Source: Rhodopseudomonas palustris JSC-3b
Lineage (GTDB): Bacteria > Pseudomonadota > Alphaproteobacteria > Rhizobiales > Xanthobacteraceae
Direction of reading: 5' to 3'
Length of the DNA stretch: 64,000 bases
Assembly: GCA_000504425.1 (NCBI GenBank)
Contig: KI632513.1
Location: 1,646,626 to 1,710,625 of the forward strand
This document shows, piece by piece, positions 29,226 through 36,353 of this stretch. The notes under the pieces are model-generated. The model searched no databases. It was given only the letters and a program-made list of their open reading frames with translations, and was not told the DNA's origin. Within the stretch, counting starts at the first letter, position 1. Each line of letters starts with the position of its first letter. A program made the position numbers and the translations under genes.

Positions 29226-30151
29226 CCGAAGGCAGCAGTCCGTCGTCGCAAGTATTGCGCACACAGCTCGCAACGCCAGCCTTTCCACGGCTGGAAGGAC
29301 GCCATCCCTGCTTCAGCACCACTGCGGAAGGCCACGCGCGCAGCGCCCGGCTGCATCTGCCGGTCAGCCCGGGCTGCAATATCGACTGCTCGTTCTGCAA
29401 ACGTGATTTCAATCGCCGCGACCAGCGTCCCGGCGTTGCTATCCGGTTGCTAACCCCAGACCAGGCGGTCGGCATCGTCGAGCGCGCGCTCGCGCTGTGC
29501 CCGACGCTGTCGGTGGTCGGCATCGCCGGCCCCGGCGATCCGCTGGCGACGCCCCATGCACTCGATACATTCCGGCGGGTTCATGCCCGCTGGCCGGACT
29601 TGATCCTGTGCCTGTCCACCAATGGCTTGATGCTGCCGCAGCGCATCGACGAAATCGCTGCCGCTGGCGTGTCGACGCTGACTGTCACCGTCAACGCCGT
29701 CGATCCGGCCATTCAGGCGCAGATCACGCCCAAAATCGCGTGGCAGCGGCGCCGGCTGGATGGCATCGCCGCGGCCGAACGGCTGATCGCGAACCAGCTG
29801 GAAGGCATCGCCCGCGCGGCCGCGCTCGGCATGACCATCAAGATCAACACCGTGCTGATTCCCACGGTGAATGACGATCACATCGATGAAGTCGCCGCGC
29901 AGGTCGCTGCTGCGGGCGCGCGCATGATCAACATCATCCCGCTGATTCCGCAGCACCGCTTTGCTGATCTGCCGGCACCGAGCTTGATGGCGCGCTATGT
30001 CGCCCGCGCCGACGCCGAGCGTCATCTGCGCGTGTTTTCGCACTGCCAACGCTGCCGCGCCGATGCCTGCGGCATCCCCGGCGTCAACGATTACACCGCT
30101 CTGCTCTATGGCGACGACATCGTTGCCGAACCGACCTTTTCCCACGGCTGA
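29222..30151 (+). CDS. marB: NifB-like radical SAM cofactor-synthesis protein
   Basis: A 309-residue radical SAM enzyme. The SAM-cluster motif is CNIDCSFC in LPVSPGCNIDCSFCKRDFN near residue 58, aligned with NifB (SPGCNIQCNYCNRK); GIAGPGDPLATP, LCLSTNGLMLP and TVNAVDPAIQAQITPKI are further NifB-like blocks. C-terminal Cys in CQRCRADACGIPG match the NifB C-terminal cluster ligands. It lacks the fused NifX domain, which is supplied by the preceding gene. It is expected to fuse iron-sulfur clusters and insert carbide to build a NifB-co-like cofactor for MarDK. Lies 35 bases before marH. Confidence 0.9.
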   Translation: MTEGSSPSSQVLRTQLATPAFPRLEGRHPCFSTTAEGHARSARLHLPVSPGCNIDCSFCKRDFNRRDQRPGVAIRLLTPDQAVGIVERALALCPTLSVVGIAGPGDPLATPHALDTFRRVHARWPDLILCLSTNGLMLPQRIDEIAAAGVSTLTVTVNAVDPAIQAQITPKIAWQRRRLDGIAAAERLIANQLEGIARAAALGMTIKINTVLIPTVNDDHIDEVAAQVAAAGARMINIIPLIPQHRFADLPAPSLMARYVARADAERHLRVFSHCQRCRADACGIPGVNDYTALLYGDDIVAEPTFSHG

Positions 30152-30186
30152 CACTGCCGCCCACATCCAATAAGGAGACGCCGACC

Positions 30187-31062
30187 ATGGCCAAGAAACT
30201 GAAGCAGATCGCCATCTATGGAAAAGGCGGCATCGGCAAATCGACCACCACATCCAACATCAGCGCGGCGCTGGCGGAAGCCGGCTACAAGGTGATGCAA
30301 TTCGGCGCCGACCCGAAGGCTGACTCCACCAACACGCTGCGGGGCGGCGCCTATATTCCGTCGGTGCTCGATCTGCTCGGCGAGCGGCGCCGGGTCGATG
30401 CCTATGAGGCGATCTTTCAGGGCTTTGGCGGCATCTATTGCGTCGAAGCCGGCGGGCCGCAGCCCGGCGTCGGCTGCGCGGGCCGCGGCATCATCACCGC
30501 GGTCGAACTGCTGAAGCAGCAGCGCGTGTTCGAGGAGCTGGATCTTGACTATGTGATCTACGACGTGCTGGGCGACGTGGTGTGCGGCGGCTTTGCGGTG
30601 CCGGTGCGCGAAGGCATCGCCGAACACGTGTTCACGGTGTCGTCGTCGGACTTCATGGCGGTGTATGCCGCCAACAACCTGTTCCGCGGCATCGAACGGT
30701 TCTCGAATTCCGGTGGCGCGCTGCTCGGCGGCATCATCGCCAATTCGATCAATACCGACTTCCAGCGCGCCGTGATCGACGATTTTGCTGCCCGCACCGC
30801 AACGCCGATCGTGCAATATGTGCCGCGCTCGCTCACCGTGACCCAGGCCGAACTTTCCGGCCGCACCACCATCGAAGCCGCACCGCAATCGGCGCAGGCC
30901 GATGTCTATCGCGAGCTGGCGCGGCGCATCGCCGAGCACACCCACTCGAAAGTGCCGACCCCGCTCAATCCGCAGCAGCTGCGCGACTGGTCCTCGCATT
31001 GGGCCGATCACTTGGTTGCGGCGGAACGCGCCGAAGCCGAACGCAGCCGCGAGGTGGCGTGA
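30187..31062 (+). CDS. marH: Methylthio-alkane reductase reductase component (NifH-like)
   Basis: A 291-residue NifH-like ATPase that would deliver electrons from a [4Fe-4S] cluster to MarDK with ATP hydrolysis. The P-loop is GKGGIGKST (about 12-20), FGADPKADST is the switch I region, and the two cluster ligands are Cys in GVGCAGRGI and DVVCGGF. The C-terminus is shorter and differs from nitrogenase NifH and from BchL/BchX. A strong ribosome site, AAGGAG, lies eight bases before the ATG. It sits between marB and a cupin gene. Confidence 0.93.
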   Translation: MAKKLKQIAIYGKGGIGKSTTTSNISAALAEAGYKVMQFGADPKADSTNTLRGGAYIPSVLDLLGERRRVDAYEAIFQGFGGIYCVEAGGPQPGVGCAGRGIITAVELLKQQRVFEELDLDYVIYDVLGDVVCGGFAVPVREGIAEHVFTVSSSDFMAVYAANNLFRGIERFSNSGGALLGGIIANSINTDFQRAVIDDFAARTATPIVQYVPRSLTVTQAELSGRTTIEAAPQSAQADVYRELARRIAEHTHSKVPTPLNPQQLRDWSSHWADHLVAAERAEAERSREVA

Positions 31063-31119
31063 TGCGCGCGCCACGGCGCGCGCTTTCGCCGACATTGATT
31101 GCAGCAAAGGACAATTGTG

Positions 31120-31617
31120 ATGGCTACATTGATTTTTGAAGACGGACGGCAAGCGACCGCCGACGAGATTGCCGCCCTTGCCAAAACGCATCGTATCAAG
31201 GTCGAGCATCGGCCGGTGCCCGCCACGCTGGCGCCATGGCTCGCACGCGATTTACTCGACGACGCCACGATTGCGCAGCTGCTGAACGAGATTGCCAAGG
31301 ATGATCGCTATCCGTCGCGCGATCTGATCGTGCTGCATCCCGATCGGCCCGACAATGAGCAGCTCGCCAGCAAGTTTGAAAATTGGCATCGCCATCCCGG
31401 TGACGAGATCCGCCATATTCTCGATGGCGGCGGCGTCTTTGGCGTGATCGTTGATGGCAAGCGCGCCGACCTCCATGTTGGGCCCGGCGATTTCATCGTG
31501 GTGCCGGCGGGGCTTGAGCACAATTTCCGCCTCACCTCCGAACGCCGGCTCAAGGCGCTGCGCTATCTCAGCGGCTCTTATGGCTGGTTGGCGGAGTTCA
31601 CCGGCCGTGCGGCGTAA
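31120..31617 (+). CDS. Acireductone-dioxygenase-like cupin
   Basis: A 165-residue single-domain cupin related to acireductone dioxygenase (MtnD) of methionine salvage. The four metal ligands of that family are all present: HRHPGDE gives His, His and Glu, and AGLEHNF gives the distal His. IRHILDGGGVFGVIVDG and LHVGPGDFIVVPAG match the MtnD core. Its N-terminus (MATLIFEDGRQATADEIAALAKTHRI) differs from typical MtnD, and no other mtn gene is in the window. In MtnD the metal decides between 2-oxo-4-methylthiobutyrate plus formate (Fe) and methylthiopropionate plus CO (Ni). A related role here in the mar unit is inferred. RBS AAAGGA precedes ATG 31120. Confidence 0.78.
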   Translation: MATLIFEDGRQATADEIAALAKTHRIKVEHRPVPATLAPWLARDLLDDATIAQLLNEIAKDDRYPSRDLIVLHPDRPDNEQLASKFENWHRHPGDEIRHILDGGGVFGVIVDGKRADLHVGPGDFIVVPAGLEHNFRLTSERRLKALRYLSGSYGWLAEFTGRAA

Positions 31618-31835
31618 GCAGCGGCGGCGCGCACCGCTGCGCAACGACCACGCCTGCGGCGGCCCAGCCGATTGCCGCCGCGGCGACGACCTAGAACATC
31701 GTCACTGAACTGAGCCGTGCAGCCAAAATGGTTTGCTACCCATCACGCCGATCGAGAGGTGCACTTTGCTTTCTTCGCGGCCTGGTTGCCATTGCCTGCC
31801 ACCTCGATCAGCATGGATGATATCGACCAGAAGCG

Positions 31836-32066
31836 ATGAGGGATTCCGTGTCTTCGCAAGCGGCCCATGCGGCTAATATCATCGATCTGAGCAGCTATCG
31901 CGAACAACGCAAGGCGCGGCAACGAGCGCAGGCCCGCTGGCCTGCATCGCTGCCGCTGGCCCAGCCCTATGTGGCCATGCCGTTCATGATTGGCTACTGG
32001 CCCTGGATGATGACGCCCGTGCTGCTGTTCGCAGCAGCGCGGCCGGCTGAGGCGCGGCATGACTGA
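31836..32066 (+). CDS. Small protein of unknown function, coupled to regulator
   Basis: A 76-residue protein with a polar, Arg-rich N-terminal half (SSYREQRKARQRAQARW) and a hydrophobic C-terminal half (MPFMIGYWPWMMTPVLLFAAARP) that could insert in the membrane. No family is recognised. Its stop overlaps the start of the XRE-cupin gene by eight bases, indicating translational coupling, and third codon positions are G/C-rich. Function unknown. Confidence 0.55.
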   Translation: MRDSVSSQAAHAANIIDLSSYREQRKARQRAQARWPASLPLAQPYVAMPFMIGYWPWMMTPVLLFAAARPAEARHD

Positions 32067-32685
32067 CGCGAGTTTCCGGCTTGGGCCGGATGGCGATGCC
32101 GATGGTGGCCCGCTGTCGATCGATCTGCCGGCGATCGTTGCCAAAAATCTGCGGCGCTTGCGCGTCAAGCAAGGCCATTCTCTGGAACGGCTCGCCAAGC
32201 AATCCGGCGTCAGCCGCGCCATGCTCGGCCAGATCGAAACCGGCAAGAGCACGCCGACCATCAGCCTGCTCTGGAAGGTGGCAACGGCGCTCGGCGTGCC
32301 CTTTGCGCGGCTGATCGCCACCGACAGCGCTCATCACCCGCAGGTGCTACGCCGCAGCGACGCCAAGCTGCTGTCGTCAAGCCAGGGCCAATTCACCTCG
32401 CGCGCGCTGTTTCCGTTCGACGGCGAACGCCAGGTGGAATTTTACGAGCTGCGGCTGGCGCCGCTGCATCGTGAACATGCCGAACCGCACGCCACCGGCA
32501 CGCGCGAAAATCTGGTGGTCGCCAAGGGCGCGGTGGAAATCATCATTGGCACGGAACGGCCGGTGGTGCTCACCGAGGGCGACGCCATCCTGTTCGACGC
32601 CGACGTGCCGCACAGCTATCGCAATCTCGGCACCGAAGATGCGTTGCTGTTTCTGGTGATGACCTACGTCGAAGCGGTCGGCTGA
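32059..32685 (+). CDS. XRE-family transcriptional regulator with cupin sensor domain
   Basis: A 208-residue regulator. The HTH_3 domain occupies about residues 27-85 (NLRRLRVKQGHSLERLAKQSGVSRAMLGQIETGKSTPTISLLWKVATALGVPF). A cupin_2 domain fills the C-terminal 110 residues (HREHAEPHATGTRENLVVAKGAVEIIIG, DAILFDADVPHSYRNLG). Proteins of this architecture sense small ligands and often control neighbouring amino-acid or sulfur metabolism. It is the last gene of the rightward mar unit and is followed by a bidirectional hairpin terminator. It is the only DNA-binding protein in the island and therefore the best candidate for its control, though the ligand is unknown. Confidence 0.88.
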   Translation: MTDASFRLGPDGDADGGPLSIDLPAIVAKNLRRLRVKQGHSLERLAKQSGVSRAMLGQIETGKSTPTISLLWKVATALGVPFARLIATDSAHHPQVLRRSDAKLLSSSQGQFTSRALFPFDGERQVEFYELRLAPLHREHAEPHATGTRENLVVAKGAVEIIIGTERPVVLTEGDAILFDADVPHSYRNLGTEDALLFLVMTYVEAVG

Positions 32686-32694
32686 TCAGCACCA

Positions 32695-32719
32695 AAAGGC
32701 CGGCAGATCGCCGGCCTTT
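32695..32719. terminator. Bidirectional rho-independent terminator
   Basis: A perfect inverted repeat AAAGGCCGGC...GCCGGCCTTT with a five-base loop sits between the convergent regulator and Met-rich genes. A and T tracts flank it on both sides, so it can terminate transcription from either direction. Confidence 0.85.
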
Positions 32720-32758
32720 CGCGCTGGTCATTCATGGGCCGCTCAATCAATGCGCCGC

Positions 32759-33109
32759 TCAGGCTTTCGCGGCCATCATCCCCATCATGGTCATGCCGCC
32801 GCAGTTCATCATCATCGGCATGCCGTTGCCCATCATGGTCATCATGGTCTGGCAGCACTGCATGAACATGTCCTTCATCGCCGGGTCCATCGGCGCCATC
32901 TCGCAGGTCATCATGCCGTTCGGCGCCATGTTGCAGGTCATCTTGCACATCATCATCGGCATCGGCATCGCCATCCCCGGCATGGCCAAGCCCGGCATCA
33001 TCATCGGCATGCCGCCCATCATCGGGTTCATCATCATGGGATTCATCATCATCGGGTTCATGCCACCCATCATCGGCATCATGGGCATCATCTGCATCGC
33101 GGTGTTCAT
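32759..33109 (-). CDS. Extremely methionine-rich protein
   Basis: A 116-residue protein containing 50 methionines and 6 cysteines, so nearly half its residues contain sulfur. The N-terminal half is built from units such as MNPMMMNPMMGGMP; the C-terminal half is less repetitive, with CKMTCNMAP, MMTCEMAPMDPAMKDMFMQCCQ and a final MMAAKA. There is no signal peptide. The ATG at 33109 has GGAGAG six bases upstream; in-frame ATGs at 33121 and 33124 are possible. Nearly every codon ends in G or C. The plus strand also has open frames here, one Ile-rich and one His-rich, but neither has a ribosome site. Its place beside the methionine genes suggests methionine storage, a copper or silver sink, or a translational sensor of methionine supply; none is demonstrated. 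Confidence 0.7.
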   Translation of the reverse strand: MNTAMQMMPMMPMMGGMNPMMMNPMMMNPMMGGMPMMMPGLAMPGMAMPMPMMMCKMTCNMAPNGMMTCEMAPMDPAMKDMFMQCCQTMMTMMGNGMPMMMNCGGMTMMGMMAAKA

Positions 33110-33450
33110 GGCTCTCTCCATCATTGGCGACGAACTGTTCTTCGTCGGTGTTGATTGAGAGTAGGACTCGCCCCAGTTCACCTCAATAACGAACAAATTG
33201 CGCGCGTCGCTTTCCTCCAACAAACTAGCTGACACGGCAATGCAGCGGACGCGCTGTCCGCTATCTTGGAGAGCCATCCGTTATCTTGGAGGCCCGCGCC
33301 TTCGCCGCACCGTTCGGCCAGGCTACTGAGGCGACTCACGCACGCTCTTAGCATGATCACCGCCGCTCTCAGTTGCGCGTAGTCCGCGCATTCGCTGGTG
33401 GCGCGCCAGGAAGCATGAAACGTACGTTGTACGAGTAACAACGGAAATTC
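33110..33450. promoter_or_regulatory. Divergent intergenic region with direct repeats
   Basis: About 340 bases between the leftward Met-rich gene and the rightward methyltransferase gene. A 15-base element TCCG(C/T)TATCTTGGAG is repeated at 33257-33271 and 33277-33291 with a 20-base period, two helical turns, as expected for tandem binding of a regulator. Close to the methyltransferase start are short inverted repeats, CGTAC-GTT-GTACG and GTTGT...ACAAC. No known riboswitch signature was seen. Confidence 0.5.
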
Positions 33451-34527
33451 ATGTCAGCTTCGATGCGCTATCAAAGACGTGCACTCCTTCAAATACCGCA
33501 GGCACAACGACAGCAGATGGCACCTCTCACCAATTTGGACGAAGCTGCGGCGCAGTCTCCAGCCGCCTCTCCCTCTTCGCTGCGCTTCGACGCGCGCCGC
33601 TATTTCGGCGTTGGCGAATTGCGCTACATCCGCGACGAAATCGACATTGAACTCGCCGATCGCGCCTATCTTCCTGACTTGAACGATTTGCAGCGCGACT
33701 GGGTGGCGAGCGTGGCGGCGCCCGCGTTCCGCGTGCTCGCGCACCGGCGTGGCACGCCGCGCGCCTTCGCATCGATCGGCACCGGCTCCGGCGTCGATGC
33801 GCTGGCCGCGATCGAGATCCTCGGCGCACAGGTGATCGGCATCACCGATCTGTTCGCAGACGTGGTCGATGCCGCCGCGCGCAATGTCCGTCGCAATATC
33901 CGCCCCGGCATCGAGATCGCGCTGCACGCTGGCGCGGGTGATCTGCTGGCGCCGCTGGGGCCGAGCGGCGAACAATTCGACGTCATCTATGAAAACCTGC
34001 CGAATTTGCCGGTCGATGACACAAGGCAGATCGAGCGCGACAAGACCAGCGCGGCGTTTCTGGCACCGCGCACCGAGCCGATCCCCGGCTTCGTCACCGA
34101 TTGGCTGCTGACCATGCATTATCTGGCGCTGGTGCAGGCACGCGAAGCGCTCGCGCCGGGCGGCGTGGTGCTGTCAACGATCGGCGCCCGGCTGCCACTC
34201 GAACTCTTGACCCGCATGGCGCGCGCCGCCGGGCTGACGCCGCGCGTACTGACCTATGGCTGGAAGCTGCAGGCCGACGCCGACGATGTGATCTCAACTT
34301 ATGCGCAATGGGAGCGCCAGGGGCTGGGCCCGTTCCGATTCTATGGCGCCGAGGCGCTGACCGCGGCGTTCGCCGATCTCGATCCGGGCGAAGCGGGCGA
34401 TCACGCCGCCACCATCGAGGCCAGCCTTGCCGGCGAGCAATTGAGCGCGGTGGCGGCATGGCAGGCCTATCGCTCCGGCGCACGGATCGGCCACACCTAT
34501 GTCGTGCTGCAATCCGGGCTCGGCTAG
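33451..34527 (+). CDS. SAM-dependent class I methyltransferase
   Basis: A 358-residue methyltransferase with a Rossmann core. Motif I is ASIGTGSGVDALAA near residue 111, motif II/III follows in QVIGITDLFADVVDAAARNVRRN, and the N-(P/L)-P-Y-like catalytic loop reads YENLPNLPVD. An N-terminal region of about 100 residues precedes the core and contains YFGVGELRYIRDEIDIELADRAYLPDLNDLQRDWVA. The C-terminus ends in GARIGHTYVVLQSG. The general layout recalls enzymes that methylate small molecules, including plant-type methionine S-methyltransferases, but the similarity is too weak to assign. Its stop abuts the start of the DddL-like gene with no gap (TAG-ATG), so they form a coupled pair. Confidence 0.8.
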   Translation: MSASMRYQRRALLQIPQAQRQQMAPLTNLDEAAAQSPAASPSSLRFDARRYFGVGELRYIRDEIDIELADRAYLPDLNDLQRDWVASVAAPAFRVLAHRRGTPRAFASIGTGSGVDALAAIEILGAQVIGITDLFADVVDAAARNVRRNIRPGIEIALHAGAGDLLAPLGPSGEQFDVIYENLPNLPVDDTRQIERDKTSAAFLAPRTEPIPGFVTDWLLTMHYLALVQAREALAPGGVVLSTIGARLPLELLTRMARAAGLTPRVLTYGWKLQADADDVISTYAQWERQGLGPFRFYGAEALTAAFADLDPGEAGDHAATIEASLAGEQLSAVAAWQAYRSGARIGHTYVVLQSGLG

Positions 34528-35148
34528 ATGACGGACATTGCCCACTCCGCGCAGCTCACGGCGCTGCTGGCGGCGCTGCGCCGCGCCTTTGTCGGGGAAG
34601 CCCGCCCAGAGGGCGCGGCCGGCGACGAACTGCACCGCGTCGCAAAGCTGATCGCCGCCGCGGATGAGCAGCCCGGGCCGCTGCGCCCGACATCGCATCC
34701 GGTGACAGCGCATCTGCCAGAGGTGCTGGCGCGCGCCGAGCCGCGCGTGCCGGAGCTCGCGGCTGCGCTGCGCCCGATCGCCAGCGCGTTGCCGTGGCGC
34801 TATGGCTATGCGCCGCGCGCCGATGCCCCTGGCCTCGAATCTGCGATGGCATGGGCCGAGCTGATCGGACCGCTGGCGCCGATCGTCAGCACAAAAGTGT
34901 GCTTCGGCCTGACGCTGATCGGGCCGCACAGTTTTTACCCGCCGCATCGCCACCCCGCGGTCGAGCTGTATCGGATCGTGGTCGGCGAGCCGCTATGGAC
35001 GGTGGCGACCAGCACCTCGCCCCAAAACCCCGGCGCGCTGATCTTTCACGACCGCGATGTGGTGCATGCGATGCGCACCGGCGCCGCGCCGCTGCTCGCG
35101 ATCTATTCCTGGACCGGCGATCTCAACACCGCGTCCGTGTGGGCGTAA
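34528..35148 (+). CDS. DddL-type DMSP-lyase-like cupin protein
   Basis: A 206-residue protein resembling the dimethylsulfoniopropionate lyase DddL/DddQ group. The C-terminal cupin has the metal site YPPHRHPAVELYRIVVGEPLW (His, His, Glu and Tyr) and a second half HDRDVVHAMRTGAAPLLAIYSWTGDL with the distal His and the MRT/PLLA/WTGDL block characteristic of that group. The N-terminal 95 residues are helical. Family members cleave DMSP to dimethyl sulfide and acrylate, but many terrestrial homologues have unknown substrates. Dimethyl sulfide is a known substrate of the methylthio-alkane reductase encoded in this island. The gene is fused by context to a methyltransferase gene, which makes a sulfonium substrate plausible. 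Confidence 0.65.
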   Translation: MTDIAHSAQLTALLAALRRAFVGEARPEGAAGDELHRVAKLIAAADEQPGPLRPTSHPVTAHLPEVLARAEPRVPELAAALRPIASALPWRYGYAPRADAPGLESAMAWAELIGPLAPIVSTKVCFGLTLIGPHSFYPPHRHPAVELYRIVVGEPLWTVATSTSPQNPGALIFHDRDVVHAMRTGAAPLLAIYSWTGDLNTASVWA

Positions 35149-35686
35149 CAGGTCCGCACGGCGCATGCGCGCGCGGCGCTCGCAGCGCCGTGCAGCCAGC
35201 CTGAATGGGGGTTAAGCCCTGCGCGCTGAGCATGACAACAACCATGCTTCAACGGAGAACAGTCCAGCAAAATGCCGGGCACCGTGACAACAGCCGGTCT
35301 GACGGTGTCAGATCGAATGTCAGATACTATGATCGGAATTTATCGATTTTGCGGGGGAAGCCAAGATCATCAGTGTCTTAGCTTGGTGGGCGCACTAGGG
35401 CTCGAACCTAGGACCCGCTGATTAAGAGTCCCGCGTTATCCAAATCTGTTCAGTTACTTAGCTGCAAACCAATTCAATTTCGATGTCTTGAAAACACTTC
35501 GGAATTTCTCCCGGTGCAAACCAATCCGGAAGATAACAACTACATCGCCGATTTGTTGTTATGTTGCTGAATTGCGATTAATTCGTTTGTGTTTTCAATG
35601 ACTTACGACGATTCAAGACTTGTTTGCGACGGTGAGTCGTGCTTTCCTTCGCCATGACCAATCAAGGTTAGAAGGAGGGTGAACTG
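35149..35686. other. Non-coding junction region containing attL and integrase arm sites
   Basis: No gene is seen in these 538 bases. The left part is chromosomal DNA after the DddL-like gene. From 35358 it contains the 73-base direct repeat, then AT-richer element DNA with two exact copies of TGCAAACCAA at 35463-35472 and 35515-35524. The same 10-mer recurs once beside the right attachment site at 53402-53411, as expected for integrase arm-type binding sites. An inverted repeat AACAAC...GTTGTT also lies near 35538-35562. Confidence 0.6.
35358..35430. repeat. attL, direct repeat with tRNA-Lys 3' fragment
   Basis: The left copy of the 73-base repeat; positions 35384-35430 match the 3' half (anticodon to CCA) of tRNA-Lys on the minus strand, and the match stops abruptly in GAGTC, after which the sequence becomes CCGCG instead of AGCTG. 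It differs from the right copy by one base (CAGTGT against CAATGT). Confidence 0.92.
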
Positions 35687-35995
35687 ATGGATGAGATGTG
35701 CAACGTTCACTTGCTAAATATGCCGAGCTGGCGGTTTAGCGGCCCGCACGCGCTGCGAGAAAACCGCAACCACGCCAGAAAATACGAGCGCGCCATTCGG
35801 AATTACGCCGAGACCGGCGACGACCGTAAGCTGATCCGGGCGCTTGCTCAGCTAGATTACGATGCCGAGGAAATTTTGTGGCACCTGGAACGCCCCGGCG
35901 AAACGATGCCGCACAGCTTTGCTTCGATATACGACACGGCCGCGCGGAATTATTATGGGCCGCTTTATGATGCGCTCAACGAAACATTGCCCTGA
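35687..35995 (+). CDS. Hypothetical protein at left end of element
   Basis: A 102-residue protein read opposite to the structural genes and closest to attL. A strong ribosome site (AGAAGGAGGG) precedes ATG 35687. The sequence is helical with ENRNHARKYERAIRNYAETGDDRKLIRALAQLDYDAEEILWHLERPG; no family is recognised. A position next to the attachment site and an independent promoter make it a candidate cargo (moron) gene expressed from the integrated element. Its end overlaps the convergent gene by 20 bases. Confidence 0.6.
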   Translation: MDEMCNVHLLNMPSWRFSGPHALRENRNHARKYERAIRNYAETGDDRKLIRALAQLDYDAEEILWHLERPGETMPHSFASIYDTAARNYYGPLYDALNETLP

Positions 35996-36353
35996 ACATT
36001 TCCGGCGTCAGCGTTTCGGCGGTGTACCGCTGATCCGCTGACTTCCCTTGCCGCTCCACCGTGTCGCGCGCCTTGTCGAGAAAGGCGGCGTCCAGCGCTC
36101 GAATGATGGTCAATTCCCATGGGCGCACCGGCTCACGTCGCAGTCGCGCCCATGCCTCGATTGCCGCACTGGTGATCGGTCCCGGCCCGAAGCCGACCGA
36201 TCGTTCACTGTTCAGGTCCAGGAATATCGACCAAACCCGCCGCCCCGCAAACGGCACTTCTGGCGCTTCCGGATCATCCTCGCGGCCCGGATTGGCAAGT
36301 TGCCATCGCAGCACCTGAACCAATTCATTCTGCAACCATTCGAAATCGATCAT
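35976..36353 (-). CDS. Phage protein after tape measure, possibly tail assembly
   Basis: A 125-residue protein, the last gene of the structural transcript. Its ATG overlaps the stop of the tape measure gene (ATGA). It contains [55 protein letters not shown], a pattern similar to small tail assembly chaperone-like proteins, in which a helical segment follows the WP/PWE motif. The assignment is weak. No minor tail or baseplate gene follows before attL. Confidence 0.5.
   Translation of the reverse strand: MIDFEWLQNELVQVLRWQLANPGREDDPEAPEVPFAGRRVWSIFLDLNSERSVGFGPGPITSAAIEAWARLRREPVRPWELTIIRALDAAFLDKARDTVERQGKSADQRYTAETLTPEMFRAMFR

Noticed and set aside
18962..31062. Molybdenum, vanadium or iron-only nitrogenase, or protochlorophyllide/chlorophyllide reductase
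   Set aside because: The nifDK-like proteins lack the cofactor ligands of nitrogenase, no nifE/N/anfG/vnfG gene is near, and the neighbours are methionine genes. Bch subunits have different Cys patterns and different neighbours.
32900..33080. CRISPR-like array of short repeats with CATCATCGGCATG
   Set aside because: The units are too short and irregular and have no spacers; they are the codons of the Met-rich protein.
32787..33158. Ile-rich hydrophobic frame and His-rich frame on the plus strand opposite the Met-rich gene
   Set aside because: Repeated ATG/CAT-type codons keep several frames open. Neither plus-strand frame has a ribosome site, and a terminator hairpin lies just upstream. The minus-strand frame has GGAGAG before its ATG. 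Conservation analysis would settle it.
35384..35430. A second tRNA-Lys gene at the left end of the element
   Set aside because: Only the 3' half of the tRNA matches; beyond GAGTC the sequence diverges and no acceptor or D arm can form, so it is an attachment-site remnant.
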